64,000 bases of DNA from Nitrospinaceae bacterium (GCA_029261405.1 JAJDBK010000001.1:31109-95108); one strand, 5' to 3'; positions 7,712 to 16,642 are shown, counted from the first letter of the stretch. Made by a program: numbers and translations. Notes: generated by a model not told the origin, from the sequence alone.

Positions 7712-9634
7712 TCAGTGAGCTTTTTGCTCGGCGCCGACCTTTCCTTTTTTGGAAGCCAGGATCGGCATCCAGAACATAAAGAAGACCAGAGCCATAAAAA
7801 TAACTACAATGATCGTCACATGCAACGCCGCAAAAGGAAGCGTTGGTGTAAAGGCTTCCACAGAGTTGTCACGAAATACTGTGTACACATGCCAGTGTTG
7901 CCTGATGGCTGACCGACAGTATCCCATAAGCCCCATAAGCCATGTAAAGGAGATGGCAAGCATGAACAAAGCGTACTGAGACCTCATAGGCATCTGGCCC
8001 CACTTGGTTTCACTCACCTCCTCGCTCTTCTTGAACATCTTACCGTCAATAATCATCGCCAGAATAATCACAACCGCCGTTGTGCATACCTGCGGCACTG
8101 ACAACCCTATCCTGACACTTGCCGGGATAACATAGCTGTAGACACCCAGAATGACGATATTACCCATGGCCGCCGTATAAAGCGCCACCTGAATGGCGGT
8201 TCCGTTCTTGGCCCAGAATCCATCGCCAACCGCTTTGATGCCGGCTCTGCGGAAAATCTGGAAACTCAGGAACGTAGCGAGTATCAGAGTGTTAACAGCC
8301 GTATTCTTGGCCGCCATTACACCGAACGGCCCTAATACAGGGTGATGTGTTCCGCCTACCTGCGTCACTTCCGTGGAGGTCATGATAAGGGTATGCGGAG
8401 TGAACCACATGAGAAACGCTATAACAATGACAATACCAAGAGGCTTTATCATGAAATAGTACCTTTTGGCCGCTTCAGTCCTGCCGAGGCTACACCAGAG
8501 GTAGTAGTTGGCCGAAAGGAAGATTGCGCCGATAAGGACCGCCTGCAGAATGAAGAGCCATGCGAACACGCCTCCCATCAGGGTGATGCCCATCTGCTGA
8601 CTGTAACCGTACACCTCTTTCGTAAGCCAGTAACCGGCAAACGGAAGGGGGAGAAGACCGACCATCGCTACGATGAACGAGGTATACCCCATCCAGTCGT
8701 AATGCGCCCGATCTTCGGTTGCCTTCGGGTCAACCGTGACAAACTTGTAAGCCGCATAAGCCGCTGTAAGCGATCCGCCGTAAGCGACGTTGGCGATTAC
8801 GCGGTGCAGGTTCAGAGGATTCCAGAGCGGACCATTTATGGCCGCCCAGACGTTCCCCAGGAACGCTCCATCATCTCCGATTCCAGAAGGTGCCATCATA
8901 AAAGAGGCCCACGAGTTGGAGACGACCATGAGAGTCATGCCGGCAATGTTCAGACCCAGCCCAAGAGCCAGGTGAACCTTTTTCATCTTCGCATTGTCCA
9001 TGGCGTCCCAGCCATAGTAGTAGGTATATACGAAGAAACTCTCCGCGAAGAAGAGTACGGCGTAGAAAATCATCGTCTTGCCGAAGATGCTTGTCATGTA
9101 GCTCATGAAATCGGGATAACAGACAAACAGCAAGAATGCCAGCAACCCGCCGAAGCTTGCCGCCAGCGAAAAGCCGGTCATCGAGACTTTCATGAACTCG
9201 TGCGCCATCCGATCGTACCGCTTGTCGCCTGATAGCACACCGATCAACTCGATGGCCCACACGAACATCGGAACACCGAGAACGAACGCCGCAAAGAACA
9301 GATGTAACTGGGCCACATACCAGACCCACATTCTGCTGTTAAAACCGGGAATTAAAGGATAGTCCTTTGTTTCAAGAACCGGGGGAGGAGCCGGTTTCCA
9401 CTCATTGGATTCAACCGCTTCGCCTTCGGCTGACTCACCGTCGGCGCCTTCCCCCTCTGTAGCCGCTGGCTCCCCACCAGCCGCGTCTTCAGCCCAAACA
9501 TCAGAAACAGAGAAATTCTCCGCTGAAAGTTCGAGTGAACCGGAAAAAGGAAATAGTACCGCCAGCGCAAACGCCACCATGAAAATTTTCAGGTAACGAT
9601 TACCGGCTACTGAAGAATTCTTCTTCAAGGCCAT
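7712..9634 (-). CDS. CydA-like membrane subunit (cytochrome bd oxidase superfamily)
   Basis: A 640-aa protein with a signal-like N-terminus, an acidic linker and about 13-14 membrane helices. CydA landmarks seen: QLHLFF (ligand of the high-spin heme), FFAESFFVYTYYYGWD (the conserved Glu helix), NSWASFMMAP, and NPLNLHR (low-spin heme His). The GRQPW signature of quinol-oxidising CydA is absent; the matching place reads KEVYGYSQQM. No cydB follows; instead cytochromes c do. CydA relatives without quinol-site motifs and with cytochrome c neighbours are known from Nitrospirota and related phyla. I infer a cytochrome c- or complex-linked oxidase, but oxygen reduction is not proven. I chose the second Met (18 bases in), which follows AAAGGCG. 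Confidence 0.88.
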   Translation of the reverse strand: MALKKNSSVAGNRYLKIFMVAFALAVLFPFSGSLELSAENFSVSDVWAEDAAGGEPAATEGEGADGESAEGEAVESNEWKPAPPPVLETKDYPLIPGFNSRMWVWYVAQLHLFFAAFVLGVPMFVWAIELIGVLSGDKRYDRMAHEFMKVSMTGFSLAASFGGLLAFLLFVCYPDFMSYMTSIFGKTMIFYAVLFFAESFFVYTYYYGWDAMDNAKMKKVHLALGLGLNIAGMTLMVVSNSWASFMMAPSGIGDDGAFLGNVWAAINGPLWNPLNLHRVIANVAYGGSLTAAYAAYKFVTVDPKATEDRAHYDWMGYTSFIVAMVGLLPLPFAGYWLTKEVYGYSQQMGITLMGGVFAWLFILQAVLIGAIFLSANYYLWCSLGRTEAAKRYYFMIKPLGIVIVIAFLMWFTPHTLIMTSTEVTQVGGTHHPVLGPFGVMAAKNTAVNTLILATFLSFQIFRRAGIKAVGDGFWAKNGTAIQVALYTAAMGNIVILGVYSYVIPASVRIGLSVPQVCTTAVVIILAMIIDGKMFKKSEEVSETKWGQMPMRSQYALFMLAISFTWLMGLMGYCRSAIRQHWHVYTVFRDNSVEAFTPTLPFAALHVTIIVVIFMALVFFMFWMPILASKKGKVGAEQKAH

Positions 9635-9681
9635 AGAATAAACGCCTTTCATTTTAGATCATGCGCCCCAAAACGCTTTTT

Positions 9682-9798
9682 TTATTCATGAGAAGGAAAC
9701 AACTCCAACCCCTGGGCGCTCTGTAGCGTGTAGTCCAGAATGAAAAATAAAACCGAAAAGGCCACGAGTGCGACCAGGAAAGTAACAGCTCTACCCAC
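9682..9798 (-). CDS. 38-aa single-helix membrane protein upstream of the CydA-like gene
   Basis: A GTG start sits 6 bases after a very strong purine-rich ribosome site (GAGGAGGGGGGGAG) and opens a 38-codon frame. The peptide begins MGRAVTFLVALVAFSVLFF, forms one membrane helix, and ends polar (LELFPSHE). It is the first gene of the cluster, 47 bases before the chosen start of the CydA-like gene. Small one-helix subunits such as CydX in bd oxidases and CcoQ in cbb3 oxidases are common, so a small structural subunit is a fair guess. It is too short for most gene finders. Confidence 0.72.
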   Translation of the reverse strand: MGRAVTFLVALVAFSVLFFILDYTLQSAQGLELFPSHE

Positions 9799-10350
9799 GC
9801 GTTAACTCCCCCCCTCCTCATGTATTCAACGCCAGATGGCATACGACACTTGCGCTGAAAACGTTGATAATATTGGATACTGTAATCTTTCACACACCCA
9901 AGTGCAATAACAAATCCGATTTAGTACGCTCGCAACAATTATGCCTTAATAACAAAATCCAACAGAAACAATGCGATTCAAGACTATTTATATTTGATCT
10001 AAACTATCTTTTTGTTCTGTGTAACCACAAAAGGTACGTGATTACACTAGATTGTCATGTGGTAGATCAATCAAATCGCCCGTAAAACATGCCTCATACG
10101 ACCAGAAAAACTGGTTGATGAACTTTTGACATGAGCAGGAAGAGTATAACTTCCTATATGGAGAATTGAACGATTACTCCATAATGTCTCAACATTTCAT
10201 TCAACTACTCACTGTTACATAAAACAGCGACACGATATATATCTGGACTTAGTCTTGGCCGCAGAACCAGCACACACAACTGAATAGAATATTCATATAT
10301 AGCCCAAACTATCCGCAATAACCTCTCATCCAGATTATGTATATCGTTCC
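9799..10350. other. Intergenic region, about 550 bp, upstream of the cytochrome cluster
   Basis: AT-rich, no supported gene. It must carry the promoter of the minus-strand cytochrome cluster, but no clear sigma-70 or sigma-54 pair stands out. Besides the inverted repeat listed separately it holds a 7-bp perfect hairpin TATGGAG-N13-CTCCATA (10157-10183), lying after the histidine kinase gene and lacking a T-tract. Confidence 0.5.
10019..10047. promoter_or_regulatory. Operator-like inverted repeat
   Basis: GTGTAACCAC and GTGATTACAC form 10-bp arms with one mismatch around a 9-bp centre. The spacing is typical of a dimeric regulator site. It lies about 220 bp upstream of the small membrane protein gene that opens the cytochrome cluster. 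Confidence 0.4.
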
Positions 10351-11388
10351 TCAACCGGTCGGGAAGACCAGACTGACCCTGGTTTCACGACCCGGATCTG
10401 ATTCAACCTGAACGGAGCCGTTGTGCTGGGCCATTATGCTCCTGACAATCGACAACCCCATGCCTGCGCCAGACTTGCTAGTGGTGAAGAAAGGATCAAA
10501 AATGAATTTTTTCTCTTCAGGCGTAATGCCTTTGCCATTATCCACAACCTCAATTCTGGCCTCAGGCGTCCTGGAGTTGGTAACCCGGGACTGGATAATC
10601 ACTTCACTCCCCGGATCGGACGCCTGGATTGCGTTTAGCAGGAGATTAAGAACCGCCTGATGGATCTTCCCCTTGTCTATCAGGACGAGAGTGGTGTTGT
10701 GTTCGATACTCTTTTTAACTTTGATATTACGCTGGGCGCTCTGGACTCGCGCGCTATATATGGCCTGATCGACAGGCGTTACCAGACTGTATCGTTTCAG
10801 GTTTATCGGGGTTGGTTTTGCATAATCGATAAGTTCGTTAACAATAGTGTCCAGATGCGCCACCTCCTCCTGGGCTATGGAGAAATGCTCCTCATCCTCC
10901 CCTTTCGGTTCAAGGCGATTGCGCAAGATAACAAGGTTCATCTTGACAGAGGAGAGGGGGTTCCTGATTTCGTGAGCGATACCGGTGGCAAGACGGCCCA
11001 AAGAGGCCAGACGCTCCTCGCTTTCCAGTTTTTTCTGTAGTATCTGTGTCTCCGAGATATCGTGGATGATGCCCATGACCCCAATGACCGAACCATCGTC
11101 ATCTGTGAGGGGAGAAGAGCTGACCGCAACCATGTGCGCCGCGCCACGCTTATCGATAATCTCCATCTCCATTGTCTTGTTTACACCTGTTTCGGATGTC
11201 TCCTGGTAGCTTTTACCCATCGATTTCGTATTCAGGAAATTGAGGAGTGGCTGACCGATTAATTCATCCTTTTCGTAACCCCAACCCTTGATACTGTCAT
11301 TTATGTATATGAACTTCCCTTCCATATCGGTAGCCCAGATAATGTCGTAGGCGTTGTCGAGTAGCCTTTCGAAAAAATTGCCTTTCAT
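10351..11388 (-). CDS. PAS-domain sensor histidine kinase
   Basis: A 345-aa cytoplasmic kinase. Residues 1-115 form a PAS sensor (DNAYDIIWATDMEGKFIYIN, then a GIIHDIS end). HisKA follows with the phospho-acceptor His in AHEIRNPLSS (about residue 141), then an HATPase domain with N box (LLLNAIQAS), G1 (DNGKGI), F box and G2 (GAGMGLSI). No membrane helix is present, so the signal is internal, perhaps a redox state or a bound cofactor. It overlaps the corrinoid fusion gene by 4 bases (ATGA), so the two are translationally coupled. The NtrC-type regulator at the start of the operon is the likely partner. Confidence 0.93.
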   Translation of the reverse strand: MKGNFFERLLDNAYDIIWATDMEGKFIYINDSIKGWGYEKDELIGQPLLNFLNTKSMGKSYQETSETGVNKTMEMEIIDKRGAAHMVAVSSSPLTDDDGSVIGVMGIIHDISETQILQKKLESEERLASLGRLATGIAHEIRNPLSSVKMNLVILRNRLEPKGEDEEHFSIAQEEVAHLDTIVNELIDYAKPTPINLKRYSLVTPVDQAIYSARVQSAQRNIKVKKSIEHNTTLVLIDKGKIHQAVLNLLLNAIQASDPGSEVIIQSRVTNSRTPEARIEVVDNGKGITPEEKKFIFDPFFTTSKSGAGMGLSIVRSIMAQHNGSVQVESDPGRETRVSLVFPTG

Positions 11389-14246
11389 GACGGAGCCGGA
11401 AAAAACATGTTATCGATAAACAGGCTGGAAAAATCGGGATGACCCACCAGATTTACGCTTGTGACAGAATCGGCAAATTTCCGGGCCTCTGCGCGAGCTT
11501 TCGTTGAGAGAAGAACAATTCTGCCGCCTAGCCCTGCGGAATTTTTCAGGAAATGGGTCCTGGCCCATGGGAAGTCCGGAATCATGCCGATTCTCCTTGC
11601 ATTAGAGAGGTTAATTGAAAAACCGAAAGAGCCGGTTATATAGATTTTCTTTATCTTTCGGGGATGAACTCCGAGTTCTGTTATCAAGAGACTTATCCCC
11701 GTCATGAAGGCGGACTTCGCTTTCTGGACCTCTTCAATATCTTTTCTTGATATGACAATGGGAGTAAATGTGGCCGTATCCTGCTTCTCCACCAGTACAA
11801 AGACATCCCCCTTGGTCTGGGGCCATTTCTCACGGTTTATGAAACCGCCTCTCGTATCGATAATTTCGTGGCGCAAAAACGCGGCTATGATGTCTATTAC
11901 ACTCGATCCGCACAAACCTACCGGGCTTCCACCACCTGCGGTTGTAAAAGCTGTTTTCCCGTTTTCATCTATGGTTACACTCTCAATAACACCCTTTTGA
12001 TACCTGCTTCCGCTGGTAAAGTGCAAACCTTCAAACGCTGGCCCGGCCGCCACAGACGCGCAGAGCAGTCGATCCTGGTTACCGATCACCAGTTCACCGT
12101 TTGTTCCAATATCAATATAGAGGGAAGACTCGTCGTCAAATTGCATCCCGGTCGCCATAGCCCCGGCCACGATATCAGAGCCTACAAAACCGCCCATGAG
12201 CGGCAGAACCTCCACCCTGCTCCTTTTATGAACGTTCACCTTTTGGCTCGACCGAAGTGATCCAGCGGTAGCGCTGACCCATTCGGTCTCCAAAGGCGTA
12301 AAAGGGTAACGGGAGAGGCTTTCCGGGTTCAATCCGAGGAACAGATGAGTCATCACCGGATTGCCCACCACTATCATGTCGAAAATCTGGTCACCGCTGA
12401 TTCCGAAATCGCGGAAGAAACTCTTGACGAGGCTGTTAATACCTTCTATCAGCTTTTGCTGAAGCGAAGAGAGCGCCTTTGGATCCTCGGCCAGTCGAGC
12501 TACACGACTGATCATGTTCAGCCCCCACTGAGTCTGCGGGTTTTCGATGGAACCGAAACAGATCAGCTTCCGGCTGACAAGATCGTGCACATATGCCGAG
12601 ATCGTTGTGGTTCCGATATCAACAGCCATACCCAGGACATCTCCAGACCTTGAAAACGCCACCACCTCCTTCCTCTCTTTGTCGATGACTCCGTTTAAGC
12701 CGTTGTTGTTCCCCTCCTTTTTCTGGGTATATTCCTCCATTACAGTCTTGCTGACAGAAAAACCGTTCAGAAAACCTTCTTTATGGAGGCTTCTCTCAAG
12801 GGTAGCGTCCAACTTGACAACTGAAATATTAGGATCGTATCCGTAAGGCTCTATCCCCTCCTCAAGGCTCATTTCAATCGACTCGTCGGGCGAAAGCGCC
12901 TTGTAATGAAAGATTCGGCTGAAATAGGGGATATATATGGATACCGGCTCCACGACCTTGGCCAGACAGGCCAGTCTGTATGCGGGGTCGCCGGAGAGAA
13001 CGTTAAGTTGTAGCTCTTCTATCTTGTCTGGAGGGGTAAGAGCGCCCTCTTTTAGCTGTACAACACATTTACCGCAAGATCCGGATCGGTCACAGTAGCT
13101 CGTAATCGGGGCGTCCGCCAAATGAATGGCGTCGAGCAAAGTGTCTCCTTTTTGAACGTATGCGTCGACTCCGTGAGGCCACAAGGTAACCTTGACTGGG
13201 TTGGTGGATGCTCTTTTCCGTATTTTTGTCGTTTGCGGCTCCATTGCGACCTCGACCAAAGCCCGGATATTCTCAATGGGTGAGTTAAGTGGCACTTCGC
13301 ACCCACTGCCGAGAATGAAACGCTCCACAACCTTCGTTTCGGCAAGCAGTGATCTTGCCTCAGCCTTGATCTGCCCGGTGTCGCCTTCGAGGAACAGGGC
13401 TGGTTTGATGTTTCCATTTATCACGGATGCGTTCGTTTTTGCGATGGCTATGTCTATGGGAGTCACATAATCGACGGTGACAATGTCGCACGCGACCTGC
13501 AATGGACCAGAGAAACCTGTCTGCACCGGTCCCGCCACGGAATACCATATCATCGTATTCCGGTCCCGCTCTTTAAGCTCTGCGATGATCAACTGAAGGA
13601 TCGGCTCTTCAAACTCCGCAAAAATTGAAGCGGGTAGAACCGATGGAGATCCTGCAGGGTCAAATATCAATATACCGTCCGCTCCCGCCGTGACCAGGGC
13701 GGCGGCGAAACTCCGGGTAACCGATGCGCAATACTCGAGCAATACCCTGAATCTGTCGGGGTAATCGACTATCATGTAGAGCATTTTCTCTATATCCATG
13801 ATCCGGGAAGCCAGGGTCATCGGGCCAATGGCATGGGCGAAAACGGGAACCTTCCCCTCTGTGGCCCGACTCATGATCCGGGTCGCCTCGATTATTTGCG
13901 GCATTCTGCCGGTCGTATGGGGGTCAGGAACAGGATATGTATCGAATGAGATATCCCCCTTGAACGCAGGCTCCACAACATAAGGATAGTTATCAGGAGG
14001 AAACTCAACCTTGCACCCGACCGCTTCGGCTTCCACGCAAAGATCAGCTATGGCCAGTAGCGCATCGTGCCCTATCTCCCTTTGCGCCTCAAGTTGAAGT
14101 TTAGCTATGGTTGCGCCGGAAGTAACATAATCCCTCGGAGAGACACCCGCCATGGTAGCTGTGACCCCGATCAACTGAGGTATTACAGGGGGGCGGTCAG
14201 TCTCATGGAAATTAATAACCGCTCGTAACCGCTCCGACGAATTCAT
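11385..14246 (-). CDS. Corrinoid methyltransferase (MtaA/UroD-like) fused to RACo-like corrinoid activator
   Basis: A 953-aa fusion. Residues 1-340 match the uroporphyrinogen decarboxylase/MtaA/CmuA methyltransferase family. The zinc site of MtaA-type enzymes is H-x-C plus a later Cys; here the HxCG motif reads SVAG (about 236-239) while the later Cys (about 316, in GSGCEVP) remains. Residues 350-440 are a [2Fe-2S] ferredoxin domain (Cys 385, 391, 394, 427). Residues 440-953 resemble the RACo activator, with ATPase motifs AVDIGTTT and YIDIGTNGE. RACo proteins reactivate oxidised corrinoid by ATP-dependent reduction. Its substrate is likely the corrinoid protein encoded just upstream. No substrate-specific methyltransferase (MtaB-type) is nearby. 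Confidence 0.9.
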   Translation of the reverse strand: MNSSERLRAVINFHETDRPPVIPQLIGVTATMAGVSPRDYVTSGATIAKLQLEAQREIGHDALLAIADLCVEAEAVGCKVEFPPDNYPYVVEPAFKGDISFDTYPVPDPHTTGRMPQIIEATRIMSRATEGKVPVFAHAIGPMTLASRIMDIEKMLYMIVDYPDRFRVLLEYCASVTRSFAAALVTAGADGILIFDPAGSPSVLPASIFAEFEEPILQLIIAELKERDRNTMIWYSVAGPVQTGFSGPLQVACDIVTVDYVTPIDIAIAKTNASVINGNIKPALFLEGDTGQIKAEARSLLAETKVVERFILGSGCEVPLNSPIENIRALVEVAMEPQTTKIRKRASTNPVKVTLWPHGVDAYVQKGDTLLDAIHLADAPITSYCDRSGSCGKCVVQLKEGALTPPDKIEELQLNVLSGDPAYRLACLAKVVEPVSIYIPYFSRIFHYKALSPDESIEMSLEEGIEPYGYDPNISVVKLDATLERSLHKEGFLNGFSVSKTVMEEYTQKKEGNNNGLNGVIDKERKEVVAFSRSGDVLGMAVDIGTTTISAYVHDLVSRKLICFGSIENPQTQWGLNMISRVARLAEDPKALSSLQQKLIEGINSLVKSFFRDFGISGDQIFDMIVVGNPVMTHLFLGLNPESLSRYPFTPLETEWVSATAGSLRSSQKVNVHKRSRVEVLPLMGGFVGSDIVAGAMATGMQFDDESSLYIDIGTNGELVIGNQDRLLCASVAAGPAFEGLHFTSGSRYQKGVIESVTIDENGKTAFTTAGGGSPVGLCGSSVIDIIAAFLRHEIIDTRGGFINREKWPQTKGDVFVLVEKQDTATFTPIVISRKDIEEVQKAKSAFMTGISLLITELGVHPRKIKKIYITGSFGFSINLSNARRIGMIPDFPWARTHFLKNSAGLGGRIVLLSTKARAEARKFADSVTSVNLVGHPDFSSLFIDNMFFPAPS

Positions 14247-14264
14247 GAATCCCCCTGACGGTTT

Positions 14265-14897
14265 CTAAAGTGTGAAGTAGTCGAGGCCGTCGAAAGCGTC
14301 ATAAGCCTTGTAATCGATCTTCAGGCTTTCAATACTGCTCTGCTGTACCGCCGCTCCACCACCTACAACCTTAATCTGTCCGTACCCCCTCTTTACAAGC
14401 GATGGCTTGATCTCGCGTATGGGTGGCAGACATACTGTCATCAGACTGGAAACACCGATGAAATCGGCTTTCTCCCTTATCGCCGCATCCACAAAAGTGT
14501 CAACAGGAACATCCTTGCCGAGGTTCACAACCTTCATATCGTTGAAACGGCATAACGTGGCTACAATATGCTTGCCGAGGTCGTGAACATCACCCTGGAT
14601 CGAACCGATAACCAGGGTTTTGCCTTTCGGGTTCATGCCGAGCGACTCATTTTCGGGAACTATATTGTCCATCGTTTGTTGCAATTGGCGGGCGAGACAT
14701 TCATCCACAACTTCCACCATCGCTCTGCTGGCAAGAAGAACGTCGAGCAACTGGAAATTTTCCACAGTACACTTGTTCCGCAAAACCTCCAGACCTTTCG
14801 ACAACGCCTGAACAATATCGGATACTGTGTAAGAATCGTTAAGCAGTTTCTCCGTAAACGCCACAGCTTGTCTGTTTTGGCCATGCTCTACCAACAT
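14265..14897 (-). CDS. Corrinoid (B12-binding) protein, MtaC/MtbC type
   Basis: A 210-aa two-domain protein. The N-terminal half is the methionine-synthase-type helical cap. The C-terminal half has the cobalamin-binding motif GDVHDLGKHIV (DxHxxG, with His as lower cobalt ligand), then GVSSLM and VVGGGAAV, which complete the Rossmann-like corrinoid site. The Met chosen follows AAAGGAA at 6 bases; a GTG 24 bases upstream is possible but lacks a ribosome site. It would be the methyl carrier for the fused methyltransferase/activator 18 bases downstream. Confidence 0.92.
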   Translation of the reverse strand: MLVEHGQNRQAVAFTEKLLNDSYTVSDIVQALSKGLEVLRNKCTVENFQLLDVLLASRAMVEVVDECLARQLQQTMDNIVPENESLGMNPKGKTLVIGSIQGDVHDLGKHIVATLCRFNDMKVVNLGKDVPVDTFVDAAIREKADFIGVSSLMTVCLPPIREIKPSLVKRGYGQIKVVGGGAAVQQSSIESLKIDYKAYDAFDGLDYFTL

Positions 14898-15022
14898 CGA
14901 CAGTTCCTTTAGCGGCTCCACCGGTTTAACCAGGAACGCTCATAGTGGCGACCTTGCCGCGCAACGCGTCATCTCCTGAAAGTTACAGGGTAAGTCATCT
15001 CACACCAATGAACCGGGGCGTT

Positions 15023-16474
15023 TTAATAGGCTGGCGCCGCGACATCTGACATATACGCTGATTTATAGCGTTGCAGGTTGTATTTATTTATTTTCCGCTC
15101 CAGCCGGGGTCGGGTCAGACCAAGAATGTCACACGCTTTCCCTTTATGCCACTTGGTGTGGTCGAGCGCCAAGCTTATCTGTTCTTTTTCAACATCATCC
15201 AGAGAGCGGGGAGAATAATCGTCACTTCCGCTATCCACAGAAACATATTGACGCTGGGTCGTTTCCTGCGTCTCCGGGCCTTTACTCTCCTGTTTCATCA
15301 AGGAGATAAAACAATCTTTCGTCAGTTTATCGACACTTGTCATGATTACAGCGCTGGTAACCATATTTTCAATCTGACGGACGTTGCCGGTCCAGGTCTG
15401 GGAAACGAGAAAATCGATCGCGTCCTGAGTGATGTAATTTATTTCCTTACCCATTTCCAGGTTATTCTTCCCGATAAAATAGAGAATCAGGGCGGGAATA
15501 TCCTCACGCCTGTCGCGTAACGGTGGCAGATGCAGACTGATAACCTTCAGTCTGTAGTAGAGGTCCTCTCGGAACTTGCCCTCCTCAACCATTTTGCCCA
15601 GATCCTTGTTGGTGGCCGATATTACCCTGCAATTCGTTTTGATGGTCTCCTTGCCCCCAACCATTTCAAACTCCTTTTCCTGCAGGACACGCAGGAGTTT
15701 CGCCTGGATATTGATATCCATTTCACCGATTTCATCCAGAAAGATGGTACCGTTTCTCGCAAGCGCAAACTTCCCCTCTTTCCGGTTTATAGCGCCGGTG
15801 AAAGAGCCTTTTTCATGGCCGAAGAGCTCTGATTCGAGCAGTGTATCGACGATGGCCGAGCAGTTTATAGAGATAAAAGGCTCGTCGCTTTTGGCGCTAC
15901 TGTTGTGTATGGCCCTTGCGATAAGCTCCTTACCCGTACCGCTCTCTCCGGTCACATTGACTGTGGTGCGGCTCATCGAAACCATGCCGATGGTCTTGAA
16001 CAGCTCTTTCATCATGAGACTCTTGCTGATGAACTGCTGTTTCGAACTTACAATATCCGGTACTTTGACTAACTGTATATCCTCACTCTCCTGGGAGAAG
16101 AGGATATCGCTTCCTTTGGCGACGGCTTTGTCGAGTTCATGGATATCTATAGGTTTATAGATATACTCTCCAACTCCATTCTTGACCGCCATAACGGTCG
16201 ATTCCATATCGGGGAAAGCGGTAATCATTATCGTGAAAAACTTGTCCCCCTTGGTCTTGATCTCTTTGAGTAGCTCCACTCCGTTTGCATCTGGCAACAT
16301 GAGGTCCAGAATTACTATGGCCGAAGGTATTCTGTCGAGCGTTTCAACCCCCTCTTTTCCATTATGAAAGGTGGTTACCTCATAACCGATACGCTCAAAA
16401 TGGAGTTTCAGGGTCCGGCATATCGATTTGTCATCATCAATTATCACAATGGGGCCGAGACTCGCAGGTTTCAT
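15023..16474 (-). CDS. NtrC-type sigma-54-dependent response regulator
   Basis: A 483-aa three-domain activator: a receiver (IVIIDDD, acceptor Asp in VILDLMLPD, Lys in YKPID), an AAA+ domain with Walker A GESGTGKE and Walker B TIFLDEIGE, and a C-terminal Fis-type HTH (GKACDILGLTRPRLERKINKY). The sigma-54 contact loop reads GSFTGA rather than GAFTGA. The start is uncertain: a TTG 27 bases upstream and an ATG 9 bases upstream are also in frame; I prefer the ATG preceded by GAGG at 9 bases. It heads the corrinoid operon whose last gene is the histidine kinase, so the two likely form a pair. Confidence 0.93.
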   Translation of the reverse strand: MKPASLGPIVIIDDDKSICRTLKLHFERIGYEVTTFHNGKEGVETLDRIPSAIVILDLMLPDANGVELLKEIKTKGDKFFTIMITAFPDMESTVMAVKNGVGEYIYKPIDIHELDKAVAKGSDILFSQESEDIQLVKVPDIVSSKQQFISKSLMMKELFKTIGMVSMSRTTVNVTGESGTGKELIARAIHNSSAKSDEPFISINCSAIVDTLLESELFGHEKGSFTGAINRKEGKFALARNGTIFLDEIGEMDINIQAKLLRVLQEKEFEMVGGKETIKTNCRVISATNKDLGKMVEEGKFREDLYYRLKVISLHLPPLRDRREDIPALILYFIGKNNLEMGKEINYITQDAIDFLVSQTWTGNVRQIENMVTSAVIMTSVDKLTKDCFISLMKQESKGPETQETTQRQYVSVDSGSDDYSPRSLDDVEKEQISLALDHTKWHKGKACDILGLTRPRLERKINKYNLQRYKSAYMSDVAAPAY

Positions 16475-16525
16475 ATCATTCATCCTCGCAACTATTTCCA
16501 ATCCTTATCCGCTCCGCCTGGAACG

Positions 16526-16642
16526 TCAATGAGTGAGGCTGTACCAGACAAGCAGAACGACTACTATCAGGTTCATGATGACCCCGAAATGTATTCCCCA
16601 GTCCAGAAGAGTAAAATTTTTGATATCAGGAACTTTCAGCAT
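16526..16642 (-). CDS. 38-aa single-helix membrane protein upstream of the regulator
   Basis: An ATG-started 38-codon frame that begins MLKVPDIKNFTLLDWGIHFG, continues into one hydrophobic helix (VVVLLVWY) and stops about 50 bases before the NtrC-type regulator. An AAAAGG element lies 10 bases before the ATG. Trp and His residues flanking the helix are typical of membrane-interface placement. No family is recognised and coding status is not certain. It may open the corrinoid operon. Confidence 0.45.
   Translation of the reverse strand: MLKVPDIKNFTLLDWGIHFGVIMNLIVVVLLVWYSLTH

Noticed and set aside
8342..9232. 296-aa open frame on the plus strand
   Set aside because: It lies antisense to the CydA-like gene, is rich in Arg, His and Glu without domain logic, and has no ribosome site. 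It is a shadow of the real gene.
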